Shown: piece after piece, positions 1 through 11,787 of the stretch
How the letters are laid out: each line of letters starts with the position of its first letter
Numbering within the stretch: position 1 is the first letter of the stretch
NCBI GenBank assembly: GCA_025890175.1
Contig: JANPYM010000010.1
Coordinates: 1,084,427-1,148,426, forward strand
DNA: 64,000 nt
From: Ciborinia camelliae
Taxonomy: Eukaryota; Ascomycota; Leotiomycetes; Helotiales; Sclerotiniaceae
Direction of reading: 5' to 3'
The notes under the pieces: generated by a model
The model's input: the letters and a program-made list of their open reading frames with translations, nothing else
What the model was told of the DNA's origin: nothing
Databases searched by the model: none
Position numbers and translations under genes: made by a program

Positions 1-235
1 AACTCTTAACACCAATTAACCCATCCCCAAAAGTGCAACAAGTATTTTCCTAGTTCTGCACTCCACATCCAATCCAATTCCAATGCATATAATCATTTCT
101 GCATTCATACTCCCGCTATCCTTAACATAACAAATTTCATTACTCGATGACGAAAAAGTAAGCAGAAGAAGACAAAAGAATGCCCAAAACCGAGAAACGG
201 AAGGGAAAATAATAGAATAGAATACCCAAACACAA

Positions 236-3200
236 CTACAACCCCTTAACTCGATCCGTGATCCCCTCATTCCTCTCCTTTAATATTTCCCTCACACTAC
301 TTTTCAGACTGCTTTTCCTAACGCCACTGAAAGCCGGATTGATAATCGGTTGTGCCTGATTTGCTTTAATGGGCGAAGCATTCCTGGAAGGATTCCTCGA
401 TCCAGACCGAGATGCAGAGCGGGATCCAGAGGCTTCTCTCCTTGCTGATGCTGACGCTTGAGTTTCTTCTCTCGCTGCATTTTCCTGGGATGAAATTCTC
501 TTTGCGCGATTGGCCCTCATAACCTCTAATTTCCCGAGAATCTTCTGATGCATTTTCTTATTTTTGTCCCAGGCTTCTGCACCCTTGCGCATGCGCATAC
601 CGGCTATGATTAGGAAAGCTACGGTGCGGATTGTGGCTTTAGGTTTAGGAGCAGGGGCGGGTTCTGGAATTAGGCTTGTTTGGCGGAGGAGACGGAGATC
701 GGCTTTGTTGCTAGTGGGGTGTTAGTGGGGTGTTAAGCGGGGTGGGAAAAGGGGGAACTCACCATGCATCGTACATGTTAATTTTTGCGATTAGATATTT
801 CTTCGCATATGCCAAATCGGTGCGCTTGCTTTCTTCTCGAGCGCATCGGGCTTTCATCCATTCGATTTGCATGCACAAGCCCTTTAATTCTTTTGCGTGT
901 TTATCGTCTTTCTTTTCTATTTCTTTGAAGAATCGCTTCTCCCCTTCTTCTTTCTCCTTCTTCAGTGCCTGAATTTCGTCTTCGGTATATGATATTGACA
1001 TATTTGGAAATCTAACGCCGCGACTTAGAGTGTGCTTTTCGGCCTCCCATTCACTCTTCGCCTTGATGTAGTCTTCCTTGGACTTGACATATTCCTCCTC
1101 GAGAAGCTCCAGTTGTTCTTTGGTTGAAAGTGCCCTAGCACGTTCTCGGTTACGTTCATCACGGACACGGCGGAGACTGCTGCGAAGCTCAACTTCCTTG
1201 GCACTCACAGTTTGGATTGCATTTTCGCGTTCCTTGATGAGGAGTTCGAGAGATTCGCGCTGGATTTGAGTCTCCTGGAGCATTTCGTGAAGGTCACGAC
1301 GCTCAAGAGCTATGGTGTGGCCTTCACCGCTATTTGCACGTTCGGACATGAGCGCCTTCTGGAGACGATCAATCTTATCGCTGAGTCTGTTGATAGCTGC
1401 TTCAAAAGAAGCATTTCTGGTTGAGAGCTCATCTTTGGTAAGGCGTAGTTCATCCAATTGACGCTCTAACTGATCTTTCTCGGCTTCCCAAGTTTGTTCT
1501 TGATGTTGGAAGTTGATATTCAAGGCACTGAGTTTTCGTGCTGCTTCTTTGTCGGATTCCTTCATTCGGGAACGGAGGTCTTTGAGAGACTGGTGCGCTT
1601 CCGAGAGCTGATGTCGAAGTAGGGCAACTTCCTTGTGAGTGGAGCCACTGACGGAAGCCGGCGAAGAGGTAATGGCAAAACGAGCCATATCCGTCTCGTG
1701 CACTTTACGTTCAAGTTCAGCGATTTGTCGTTTGAGAGTTTTGACCTTCTCTTTGTGGGTGGTTTCACGTTGAATGTATTCATTCTCCTTTTGACGCAAT
1801 GCCGTGAGATCGTGTTTAATTTCAGAAAGCTCATGAGCAGTCTCGGTCTGCTGATCACCCGATCCTGGTTGGCTTGCCAATTCCAGGATGCGCTCTTCCA
1901 GTTTGCTAATAGTTTTCTTGGCTGTGGCTAACTCCCGCTTTTCGGATGAGCCGCGAAGTATACGATGTAGATCTTGAATTTCGGCATGAAGACGGGCCTC
2001 TTCGGTGCTGGCTCTCTCAATCTCTTCGTTCAACTCCTTTTCGATAGCCTTTTGCTCTGCCACAGCGACCTTGTGATCCTCCCGAAGTCTGCGAACTTCG
2101 TTATCAAGCTTCATCTTAGCTGTCCGAAGCTCAACTCTCTCCTCTTCAAGGCGGAAAGTTTCATCTTCTTGCTGCTTTAATGCTCTCAATTGACTCGATA
2201 TCTCGTCTCTCTCGGCCTTGAGTTCAGCATTTGATGATCGGAGGGAATGAAGTTCGATATTGACCTTTCCGATTTGGTCTTGCAAGGCCTGTTTCTCTAA
2301 TCGAACCTTCGATAGCTGAGCCTCGTGATCCCGCAACAGCTTATTCAGGCTCTCCTTTGATCCTTGGTCGGCTTGGAAGTCACTATGAAATACCTCAAGT
2401 TCCGCTCTTGCACTGGTAGCTGAGGCTTCTGCCTTAGCAAGATCTTCCTTTAGGCTACGTAGCTGTCTTCGTAGGCCCTCTGATTCGTGCCTGGCGGCAT
2501 TAATATCTTGGTTGGCCTGATCGCTTTCCTCGTCAAGACTGGTTTGCAGTATCTCGACTTCATCTTCTAGGCCCTCGATTTTCTCAGCTAGCGACCTTTG
2601 CTCGCGTTGACTGAGTCTGAGTTCCTCGCGAACGCCAGCCAATTCGGCTCTTGACTCTTCCAATGCCTTGCGTCGAGCTTGGACATCCTCGTTCAACTCG
2701 TTAATTTGGCGTGTCAGAAGTGCTTCTTGACTCTCATGTCTCTCTTTCTCGCTGCGAACAGCTTCTCGGAGTTTTGATTCTCTTCCAGATAAAGATCCTT
2801 CTGTCTGTTGAAGTCGATCGATGGTCTTCTGAAGGCCGGCCGCCTGTTCTTCGGCACGGAATCGTTGGGCTTCCAGATTGCGTTTTTCAGTCTCCCAGTT
2901 CTCGATGTCATCGTCGTACAGGCGCTCTTTCTCCCGGATTTCTGCTTTGAGGTCCTCTACTTCGTTACCAAGGCGATCTATCTCTTCCGTGTATTGATTT
3001 CGCACATCGCGTTCGTTACCAAGTGCCAAAGCCTTCTCATGTTCCAATTTGTCTTTGAGATCCTCAATTAAAGCCTTGGCCTTGGCCAAATCTGCTTGTA
3101 GACCGGCAGATTCAGCTGTCAGAGCGTCATGTCGGCTCTGGAGGAGATTTTTCTCATCGTTTCTTTGTTGGAAATCTCTTTGTAACCCCTGCAAACTTTC

Positions 3201-4742
3201 GAGTCTCGTGGATAGAGCTTTTCGCTCACGAATAGTTTGGTCCAAATCATTTTCAACGTGCTCAAGTTTATCGTGAAGTTTCTGCTCCTTTACTTCACTA
3301 TCACGTTTCAAGTCCTCTAGTTTCTCTTGCATTTTTTTAACCTCACGTGTTTTATCAGCATATTGTTGTTCCAGATTTTGGTGACGCTCTCGAAGATCCT
3401 CCAAGTCATCTTGTAACCGATTGGCCTTTTCCTCAATTTGTCGACTCAAGCCTTTAGTTGTAATGGACTTGTTGGCTAGCTCATCTTGAAGTTCTTCCAA
3501 ATTAGCTTCCGCACGCTCCTTATCTCGAATGGCTTCTTGATGGTCTTCCTTGGCCTCCCCCGCTTCAATCCTTAATCGTTCCACGTCATGCTCTAGTTCC
3601 TTGATCAGTGACTCGGCCTCTCTGAGCTCGTGATTGGACTGGCCCTGTGCTTTCTCTTCCAACTCCACCGCTCGGCGTTGCGATTTCTTCAGGGCAGTCT
3701 CCAAATCGGAAATAGTCCCAATTTGTTTCTCAACATCGTCCTTCAAGTTATCAATGTCATCTTCCCGATCATTAATGAGGCGATCCTTTTCCCGTAAATC
3801 CGCTTCCAGGTCGTCGATTTTGTTCTCCATATCAGCGTATTTGTCTTCCTGGATTCGCACTCGATTGAGCTCATCCTCCTTCTCCTCTAAAACCTGGCGT
3901 AAATTGTCCAGCTCCTCCTGTTGCCCAGCATTAACATGCTTCCGCTTAAACTTCTCTTGCATATCCATGATTTGTTGTCGATATTGTTCGACATCCTTCT
4001 CGGCTGCAGTCAACGTCTTCCGGAATTTCTGTAGCTCCCTTTGCATGGTAACTTTGTCGACCTTGAGTTCAGTATTCTCTTTTAGAGCAGCTTCACTAAA
4101 TCCCGGCCCTGCTTTTCTCAATGCCTCCTCCAAGAAATGAATCTTAAGCTTCAGTCCGAAGTTTTCCTTCTCAATTTTGTCGATGACATTTTCCTGTTCG
4201 CGTAAGGATAACTGATTACCGTCTTGTAAAACTCCGGGTCCATCGTTTCGTCGGGGCAGCAAAGCTGCAGGCGTCGAGGCTGTGCTACTATCGATGTGCG
4301 GCATCGGAGTTCCAGCCATGTAAGAACCGGTTCTTGTCGAATCATCGCCATATGCTGATCCAGCAGGTAATGGACTGAAACCTTCCTGAATCCTGTCCAA
4401 TCCGCCCGCGCGAAGAAATGCTGGAGTTGCCTGAACATTCTCTTTGTTATTCCGCCGAGCACTATTCATCATCGCATTCTTCAGTAGAGGTGTAAACTCG
4501 CCCCCCCCAAGTCCTGCTGGCAAGTTTCGTCTGTCCCCCAGCGTGGTGCGACTTCTGGGAGTACGAATGTTGACACCGCGGCGGCCATTTTGCATCTGCG
4601 AAACTAGGTTGTTGTCCTTCGAAGGAGATTGAAAAGACTGTTCCTGTGAAATATCGAAGTCGAGGGCATGACTACCTAGATAGGTGGCATCTCCAAGGGC
4701 TGTTCGTGGTGTATCAAGCCCTGCTATTCCGGCTTGCACCAT
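236..4742 (-). CDS. pcp1: Spindle pole body scaffold, Pcp1/Spc110-type (CM1 + PACT)
   Basis: Large coiled-coil protein that should sit in the spindle pole body and recruit gamma-tubulin complexes. Two exons, 4742-763 and 710-236, are split by a 52 nt intron (GTGAGT donor, CTAAC branch region, TAG acceptor); together they give 1484 residues. Residues 1-170 are a disordered, Ser/Pro/Arg-rich head. At about 180-252 lies a centrosomin motif 1 region with the core QENVIDKIEKENFGLKLKI, which in this family binds gamma-TuRC. Heptad coiled coil fills about 180-1270. The intron joins YDA to CNKADLRLLRQ and completes a PACT-like segment (pole or calmodulin anchoring), followed by an Arg/Ser-rich tail. 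The PACT-like end favours Pcp1/PcpA over the related Mto1/ApsB, which ends in a different domain. The start is the first Met of the open frame; nothing upstream extends it. Confidence 0.85.
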
Positions 4743-5185
4743 TATGAAAATTGATGTGAGCTTTTATGCTAAAATTCATGTAAGAAAAAACTTATAATTT
4801 ACTGCAAATAAGATGCAAAAATAGCGACCATAGCGATTGACTCCGAAGCAAAGGTGGTATCTTTGGTCGAAGTGCAATTTTACAAAAATAAACCGAAATT
4901 GTGCTTGATGGAGACGCGTTGGAAGAAATGAAGTTTTTGGATTCATATCGATACGATACGCTACGCGATGGATACCTAGTCTCGATTGTTTACGTTCTTT
5001 CCAATAGAGGTTAGCTCCGGTTGCCAAAATAAATAAACCCCTTGCACGGGTTTTTGACGCTAATAATATAAACGATTACCTGTGACTTACCTATTATCAG
5101 CCTCATCAAAACTTCTGAAGTCCTCCACCAACATCATCCACCTCTTGAAATATTGAAGCCTCCACATTAATGAATATTATGAAAT
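4743..5185. promoter_or_regulatory. Bidirectional promoter between the pole-body and Ecd genes
   Basis: The 443 bp between two divergent start codons must carry both promoters and 5' leaders. I see no TATA box at a convincing distance and no recognisable operator. A small open frame on the minus strand here has no protein-like features. Confidence 0.4.
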
Positions 5186-7221
5186 ATGGACGGGCTCGAC
5201 GATGATTTTAAGGGGTTTGGTGAAGGTTTCGATGGATTTCCCAAACGACTTCCTGAAGATTGTGTGGAATACTCACTTTATATTATCGACTCCAGCTTAA
5301 AATCACAAAAGGATTTACTTAGCAGGTTAGAGGATGTGCGAAAAGAGTCTTTGAACCTTTTAAAGGATCTCACTAAGGACTATATATGGCAAAGGGATGG
5401 CTTTAAGTTGGACATAAAGACTGAGAAGGGTACGATATCTGTGATAGACTGATCTGGGTCCATGTTAATGACATAGCAGGCTCAATGTACCTTAACGGGA
5501 TTACAAATTATGGAGATTCGGTCGAAGACGAATGGCTTATTGTATATATACTTAAAGAATTGAGTAGTCGATTTCCCACCTTATGGATCAAAGTTGTGGA
5601 CTCTGATGGCGAGTTTCTATTAATTGAAGCTGCAAATGCTCTTCCGAGATGGTTGAATCCTGAAATCGCAGATAACAGGGTGGGTATCCTCGTTCATGTA
5701 CTCAAGGGATTAAGTTCTGACGCTTAGCAGGTATGGATTCATCATAATGCTCTTCACATTATACCATTGCGTGCAGCCACTGATTCCTCTGCCAAAAACC
5801 CTACTGCCCCAGTATCTCGATCACTTACCTTAGAAGAAGCCCATAAAACCATATCTTCAACACCAGAAATACTCATAAATTCACCCCTTATTGAAGCGGA
5901 AGCATTCTATCGTTTGCGAAGCTACCCGGCCCAAATTTCGGCTTCTCTGCATCACGCTCGCATTACAATACCGCGGAAACTTGTCTACATACTTCATCTG
6001 CGTCCAACTTCTATAGCTCCGGCAGTCGAAGCATTCTATCTTCGAGATCCAATTGCGCTTAAGCCTCTCCAAACTCCTTCATCCAATCTTGTGTTCCCAC
6101 CAAAAGATTTAGTTACCATCTCAACCCGATTCACCAAAGTACTCTATGCTCAACTGAAGTCGCAACAGTTTTCTGCTCCTTTTGCATGGAAAGATATTCT
6201 AGTGCCACCCAAGAACGGCACAGTACTGGACGATTTCACAAAATTAGAGATGGGAATGAAAGTTACCTCAGGGTTTGAAATGCTAGTTACAGATCCCAAA
6301 AATGGCGATCATCGATCCGTCAGAGAGATTAATATACTTCTAGAGGATCTTGAAGAAGATGATTCCAACCTTCCTAATGACAATGAAATACTGACTTGGA
6401 AGAATAACATGCGGGAGGATGAAGAAAAATGGCTTGATATTAACTTTGAGGATTTTGAGAGAGAACTAGATGGAAAGAATAAAAAAGATAAACCGGCTGG
6501 AATTCCTGGAGCTTTTGGACCAGAACCCCTGTCCGGATTTGGTGATGCAAAGACTGAGGCTGATTTAAAAAAAATGGTGGAGCGATTCGAAGCTTTCCTA
6601 AACGATGACGATGCAGGTCCCGATGGTGCCGAGATGGATGACATGGATTTTGATGATGATGACGATGATGATGACGAAGACGAAGAGGGCGACGAAGATA
6701 GCGAGGAGGACAAAGATGTTAGTTTCGACGAAGTGGAGTTCGCAAAGATGATGAAAGAGATGATGGGAATGCCAACGGATGATACAGAGCAATCGGCATC
6801 TCGAGCCAAGCAAGGAAAATCTCGCAGGATTGAGGGGGTCGATAGTGATGATGAAGATGAGGGAGATGACGAAGCGGAGGAGATTCAAAAAATCATGAAG
6901 AGGATGGAAGCAGAGTTGAATGAAGCTGGGGCACTTAATTTGGATCCAACTCCAAGTAAAATTGCTGCTCTTTCGGGTAGAAACGCGGGTCATGGAAAGG
7001 ATAAGCAACATGCACAAGAGAAAATGGATGAGGAAGAGGATGAGGAAGAAAGTGATGAGGAATTAGATATTGATTTCAACCTGGCGAAAAATCTATTAGA
7101 AAGTTTCAAGAGTCAAGGAGGTATGGCTGGACCCGGATCCAATCTCCTGGGTATGATGGGCATGAAACTCCCCCGCGACGAAGACGACGAAGGAAGAAGT
7201 CGTGGGAAAAGACCTGAATAA
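5186..7221 (+). CDS. ecd: Ecdysoneless/SGT1 (Ecd) family protein
   Basis: Homologue of human ECD (hSGT1) and the fungal SGT1/Ecd family, linked to pre-mRNA splicing (Prp8/U5 snRNP), transcription and cell-cycle progression. It is not the Hsp90 co-chaperone also called Sgt1. Three exons, 5186-5429, 5480-5679 and 5731-7221, encode 644 residues; introns of 50 and 51 nt have GT donors and CAG acceptors. The N-terminal domain is well conserved: CVEYSLYII, then YIWQ, GITNYGDSVEDEWLIVYIL, and DGEFLLIEAANALPRWL, all in the order seen in animal ECD. The C-terminal half is acidic, with an Asp/Glu run near residues 305-330 and further acidic patches to the end, also typical. It is divergent from the pole-body gene. 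Identity is secure at family level; the exact fungal role is inferred. Confidence 0.9.
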
Positions 7222-7313
7222 ACATTGAAAGAATTTTAAGATAAGGTGAACTATTTTAAGATAAGGTGACTTTTGCCTGGGTATCACTAATTACATCAAC
7301 ACGCTAGTAAGCT

Positions 7314-8594
7314 TCAATCTTCTTCCACCAAGTCCTTGATGCCAATTTTCTGCCTCTTGGAACTATCGACCTCCGGGGCTACGGACAAGCTCAAGCTTCG
7401 GTCTCTCTTGAGCATACCATTGACTGCATTATCCACCCTTTCCAATTCTGATAATGCTGCTGTTAAATTCCTCCGATTTTCCAATTCTCGTCTACTGCTA
7501 TCGATTTCTGGCCGGTAGTATTCTGTCACTATTCCTACTACGGCTCTGTAGCATCGATAGAGCAACAACCGTACTTCCGCATTACCTGTATCCTCGATGA
7601 GATCATTTTCATCGCCTTCTGTCTTCCAACCCTCTAGAAACCCTTCACTGGGGTTCTCGAAGACACTCGAGAGCAGTGGATCGCCAAAGATGCCTTGACT
7701 CCAGTTCCGCAGCCCTGTCAATTTAAGACTTTCAGTGGGGATTTGCGGACTGCCTTCTTTGATTCCATTCTTGATCATTACATTTCTTTCGCCTAGATCC
7801 AGTAGTGCCAATCTAGGAACTTTGATGGCGTCCAAGCTCCAGGATAGGCGTTGGCAGTGTGATCGCACCACATTGTACGGTAGCAAGACGGCCATATCTT
7901 CTCCATCGCGCAGAATGGATTCGAGTAAGGTATTGAAGGCTTCTGTCCAGGTTGTCGAGCCTTCTCCTAAGGGGGCTGAAGGGGGTGATTGCTTAAATGG
8001 ATCTGGAAGGACTCGAGCTGTTGTACCAAATGTGCCATTGGGTGATGTGAGGGAAGCTAAGCTTCGTGTTAGGGATCCGACTTGTTTGTCGATGAGACGG
8101 CGGTCTGGTAAATTGAGGTATACTGAGAGTGTGGAAAGTGGTGTTCCCGTGGTGGGTTCAAATATTGTGTATGGATATGCCATCTCTCGATTATTGGACG
8201 AATGCTTAAGCATTTTCGGTACCACGTCTTCTAATTTGATGGATGCTATGTCACGTCCTATATCTTCCATATCATCGGCACTTACACCGTTAGCTTTCTG
8301 GCTCGACGCCCCAAGAAAATGCACGAGTGTTGCTTCGGAGTATTGAAGCATAGTCTCATGTCTCAAGAGACGGACTGCTAAGCTAGGCGCAAAGGATAAG
8401 AGAAGCTTGTTATCATCTGACATGTTGAGAGTATATAGTCTGGGCAGTTGGGTAGAGGGTAATTCTTCGACACTTCCCAATGTCATGCCCGGTACCACAT
8501 GGCTAAGTATCTCCTTAAGACGTCGTACTGGGACCGAGTACATGAGCGACGTCTTGAAGGGCTTGCTGGGGACGGCCGTCTTGTAAGAAGCCAT
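7314..8594 (-). CDS. Kinase-fold phosphotransferase-like protein (APH-like), fungal
   Basis: Single-exon protein of 426 residues. A long N-terminal stretch ending in YPYTIFEPTTGTPLSTLSVYL and a later segment LALLDLGERNVMI resemble the aminoglycoside-phosphotransferase (APH)/choline-kinase fold, in which an Asp-x4-Asn pair binds metal and phosphate. The usual HGD catalytic motif is not clear, so activity is doubtful. The C-terminus ends in a basic, Ser-rich, nuclear-signal-like stretch (SSKRQKIGIKDLVEED). The frame stays open 35 codons upstream to 8699, but that extension is Leu/Ile/Pro-rich and looks like leader; I chose the Met of MASYKTAV. It could instead be a fungal protein of unknown function with only remote kinase similarity. 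Confidence 0.55.
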   Translation of the reverse strand: MASYKTAVPSKPFKTSLMYSVPVRRLKEILSHVVPGMTLGSVEELPSTQLPRLYTLNMSDDNKLLLSFAPSLAVRLLRHETMLQYSEATLVHFLGASSQKANGVSADDMEDIGRDIASIKLEDVVPKMLKHSSNNREMAYPYTIFEPTTGTPLSTLSVYLNLPDRRLIDKQVGSLTRSLASLTSPNGTFGTTARVLPDPFKQSPPSAPLGEGSTTWTEAFNTLLESILRDGEDMAVLLPYNVVRSHCQRLSWSLDAIKVPRLALLDLGERNVMIKNGIKEGSPQIPTESLKLTGLRNWSQGIFGDPLLSSVFENPSEGFLEGWKTEGDENDLIEDTGNAEVRLLLYRCYRAVVGIVTEYYRPEIDSSRRELENRRNLTAALSELERVDNAVNGMLKRDRSLSLSVAPEVDSSKRQKIGIKDLVEED

Positions 8595-11500
8595 GATGAA
8601 GTAGTGAGGTTGTAATTGGATATGAGAAGTGGATATGTATGGTTTTGGTATAGGTTGGAGGAGTAGTAGGTTTGATAGCCTGAAGATGAAGATGACCAAA
8701 CTGATAGGGATATGTATGCCGTGTTTCTGTGATCTGGAAGTTGTTACTCCCGGTTTCCGAATGATTTGGACAGCCTTGTCGGGTTTATACTTAATTAAAT
8801 ACGATGTGATTTAGGGCTGGCTTGGACAATTGGAAATAGGATACGTTGTGGCATCACTCTGGTCTCGCTTATATTGTGGTCTGGTTGGTTCAGTCGCGAT
8901 AATGGAGGTGATTTTTAATGAATGATTCCTTTTGGAGTGCACAATGCTGGAAATTAATCAGGTAGAAATATTATCTTGCATCAAGGCCTGACATATGGGT
9001 GAAAAATGTCCCTCGTGCCCTCTGGTGTTTGGATATTGGATGCCTGAAGGTGATATTCAACAAAGATGGATGCCTGCGAGAACATGCGAGGCTGCCACCT
9101 CCTTAAGAACCCTGGGATATATTCTCCGGTTAAGAAAACGAGAATTAGATTTATTCCTAGTCACGTATAGTTCTCTGGAATGGACGCCGAATTCTCAAAA
9201 TTGATCGGCGACGAGATTTTGATAGTGGGGAATTGTGGATAGTCGATGGTTAATTTTGGGCTGTAACGGGTACTTCTTTTGCGGTTGCTATAGCTAGTAA
9301 TCTATAGCTTTGTAGACGAAGATGTATGTAGATATCAAATCATTTCTCGAAGCGGAAGATTGCTGTAATTTTTCCAAGGGAATAATAACAAGAAACGGAG
9401 ATTTGAACGAAAAGAGTTTAGACAACCGATGGGAGGTGAGATTGAGGCGTTATTCGAACGGTTCTGGAATACTGGGGACATGGGAATTGGGCCAGAAAGG
9501 TAATTTTTGAGAATTGTTATGTATGTATGGTGACGAGATGGAATGGAACTAGAAACTAGAGAAGTGCGTGGGTAGACAGTGTACACTGTGAGATCTTCTA
9601 AGTTCTTAGGCAGCTCCCGCTGGGGAATGTATAGTGAGTGCTAGTGTTGGGAAGAAAACCAGATGAACCGCTGTGGTATAGGTAAATTTCAAAGGGCTAG
9701 ATTGGAATGGGTAATAAGATCTTCAATATCCCGGTCCATATCTTTTTCATCGACCCAACCATAGAATTGGGAGCACTCGAGATTATGTATGTTGATGGTA
9801 CAGTATTTTCTTTTGGTCCCCGAGACATTGAATTGACATTATGCAAATGCAAACTCAAATGTAGAAGATGCGGATGTAGTTAATGCATATGTCAAAGCTA
9901 GGTACGACAAGGTATGAATATGACGCCTTTCTAGAGAGGGTTGTAAGATGAGTAGCAGTAGTTGTTGATGTTGATGTTGTTGTCATTGTTATTGTTATTG
10001 CTTGTAACTGTAGTGGCTGGAACTGGAATATTTTAGATTGATTAGATTGGTTGGCGGTGGTTACAACTTAACCTCCCTTCTTGCCTTGGGTTATAAGACA
10101 GGGGGAAAATGATGGAAATTCTACGATTGGTCAGGAATAAGCGAGCTTGCATTGGGAAGGTGGTTGTGTGTATGATTATCGATATTGATATCGATAATGG
10201 GTACGAGTGCGAGTGATTGTGAGTACACTGAGTCTGTACGGAGTAGGAATACAGTACTACAATAATAATATCAAGAAGTTCGACATGGATTCATGCATCG
10301 AACGCATTAAATCAAAATCCCGACAGCTCTCGACAAAAATGCATTGTACGAAATAGGGGATCGGCAACGGCAATTTGCCAGAAAAAGAAAAAGTAAAAAA
10401 AAACTCATGATCATGAAATCATTATGGCAAATTTGCAAATTTGCCATGGAGCTGAAGTGGATATGGTTCCAACACTAGAAACAGATCTTTCCTTTCCACG
10501 TTAAAATCTGGATTGGCATTTTCTTACACTCCACCTCTAATCATCTAGTCCGACGAGAAGGAAGAATGAATGTATTGACCACGTGGTATTAATTGTAACC
10601 AGAATGCATCCGATGATATGCTTTTCGGAGTAGTATATGATGTATGATGTTATGAAAGAAAGCCACATTTTTGAAGTCTCAAATTCATCCAATCTCCTCA
10701 ACCGCTACTAACTCAAATCCCAAAATCCCAAAATTCCAGAATTCTAGAATTCCATATCCAATTCACCGTCCCCCTCAAAAAAAAAAACCTTCGGATCAAT
10801 CAATTCCAACCTCGTTAAATTTCTGCCGATCAGGTTAGTCGGCCCATCCAAATAAATGTTGGCCCGAGTGCGAGTAAAAAGATACACCATGTAACCTCGA
10901 CTGAGCGCCTTGTAGCGGAGCTGCATACAGCATGTATGCGCATTTGGAGAGGTTCTCTCTCTATTCTGTACTTTACATGTGCTGTGTTATGTTATTATTG
11001 GAAGTGAGGATGGGTTACAGTTTCAAGCTTTCTGCATATCATCGCACAGAGAATTCTAGCCATAGGTAAGGTACCGTGATATTTTATCATTTATGCGGGT
11101 TCGAGTAGTTTCGTTGTATGTGTGTTCAGCTGGGTTTACCGATCAAAGTCTTTCTAACCGCAACATTTTGATCAGTACTCTACATATTCTTATAATATGC
11201 ACTTGTAATATGCAAATTGCTATTGTCCATACTTGGGTTCTATGTTGTACTTGAAACCCTACTGTTGGTTCGAAAAAGTGATATATTGTTTGCCAACTCT
11301 CTCAAGAATTTCGTCAAGACCATGGATATCAGCAGTCTGAATAAATCTTTCAGGGGGTATTCCCCGCAGCCCACGTTTTACTCTCTTCCAGACTTTCAAG
11401 GGTAATATACATGCGCACAGGGATCACTTGAAAAGCTGTGAATGTAGCGGTCAAGCTTATTCCTCTGGAAGCCCTAGAAGCCGGATATATAGAAGCCGAA

Positions 11501-11787
11501 TATGCACCCTTATTTCTTGCAATGAAAGGGTGGGATTTTCGGTACGGGTTTGTTGAGACTTAGGCATGACGAGACATTGAACGGGTGACATGGTTTGATA
11601 TAATATGATATGAGTAAGGTAAGGTAAGCTGATCTAAGAGCCTGTGCAGATCGATTGTTGTGAAATATGTGCAGGTATTCAATTAACCGATTTTAATATC
11701 TCGCATACTTTGCGTCACAAGGACATCTGTGTTTCTGTAGATATAGGTGATACTAGGTGATGCGACTCATGCCGGTCATCCAAACAG
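8595..11787. other. 3.2 kb gene-poor intergenic stretch
   Basis: No reading frame here looks protein-like: all are under 85 codons with biased composition and no conserved motif. It must contain the promoter of the phosphotransferase-like gene (8594 side) and the Tan1 3' UTR (11787 side). Visible structure: GTT-rich triplet runs near 9961-10010, a perfect inverted repeat at 10175-10198, and AAAATCCC / GAATTCTAGAATTCC repeats near 10720-10755. A long non-coding RNA or a fast-evolving multi-exon gene cannot be excluded. Confidence 0.6.
10175..10198. repeat. Perfect 11+2+11 bp inverted repeat
   Basis: ATTATCGATAT is followed after TG by its exact reverse complement, ATATCGATAAT. It is A+T-rich with two ATCGAT cores. 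It could be a dimeric protein-binding site or cruciform, or chance; nothing nearby assigns a role. Confidence 0.6.

Noticed and set aside
3634..4140. Ser-rich 168-codon open frame on the plus strand
   Set aside because: It is antisense to the coiled-coil pole-body gene; Glu/Lys/Leu codons read backwards give such Ser/Phe-rich frames.
6309..6809. 166-codon frame on the minus strand, Ser-rich
   Set aside because: It is antisense to the acidic Asp/Glu tract of the Ecd gene, whose GAT/GAA codons produce poly-Ser in reverse.
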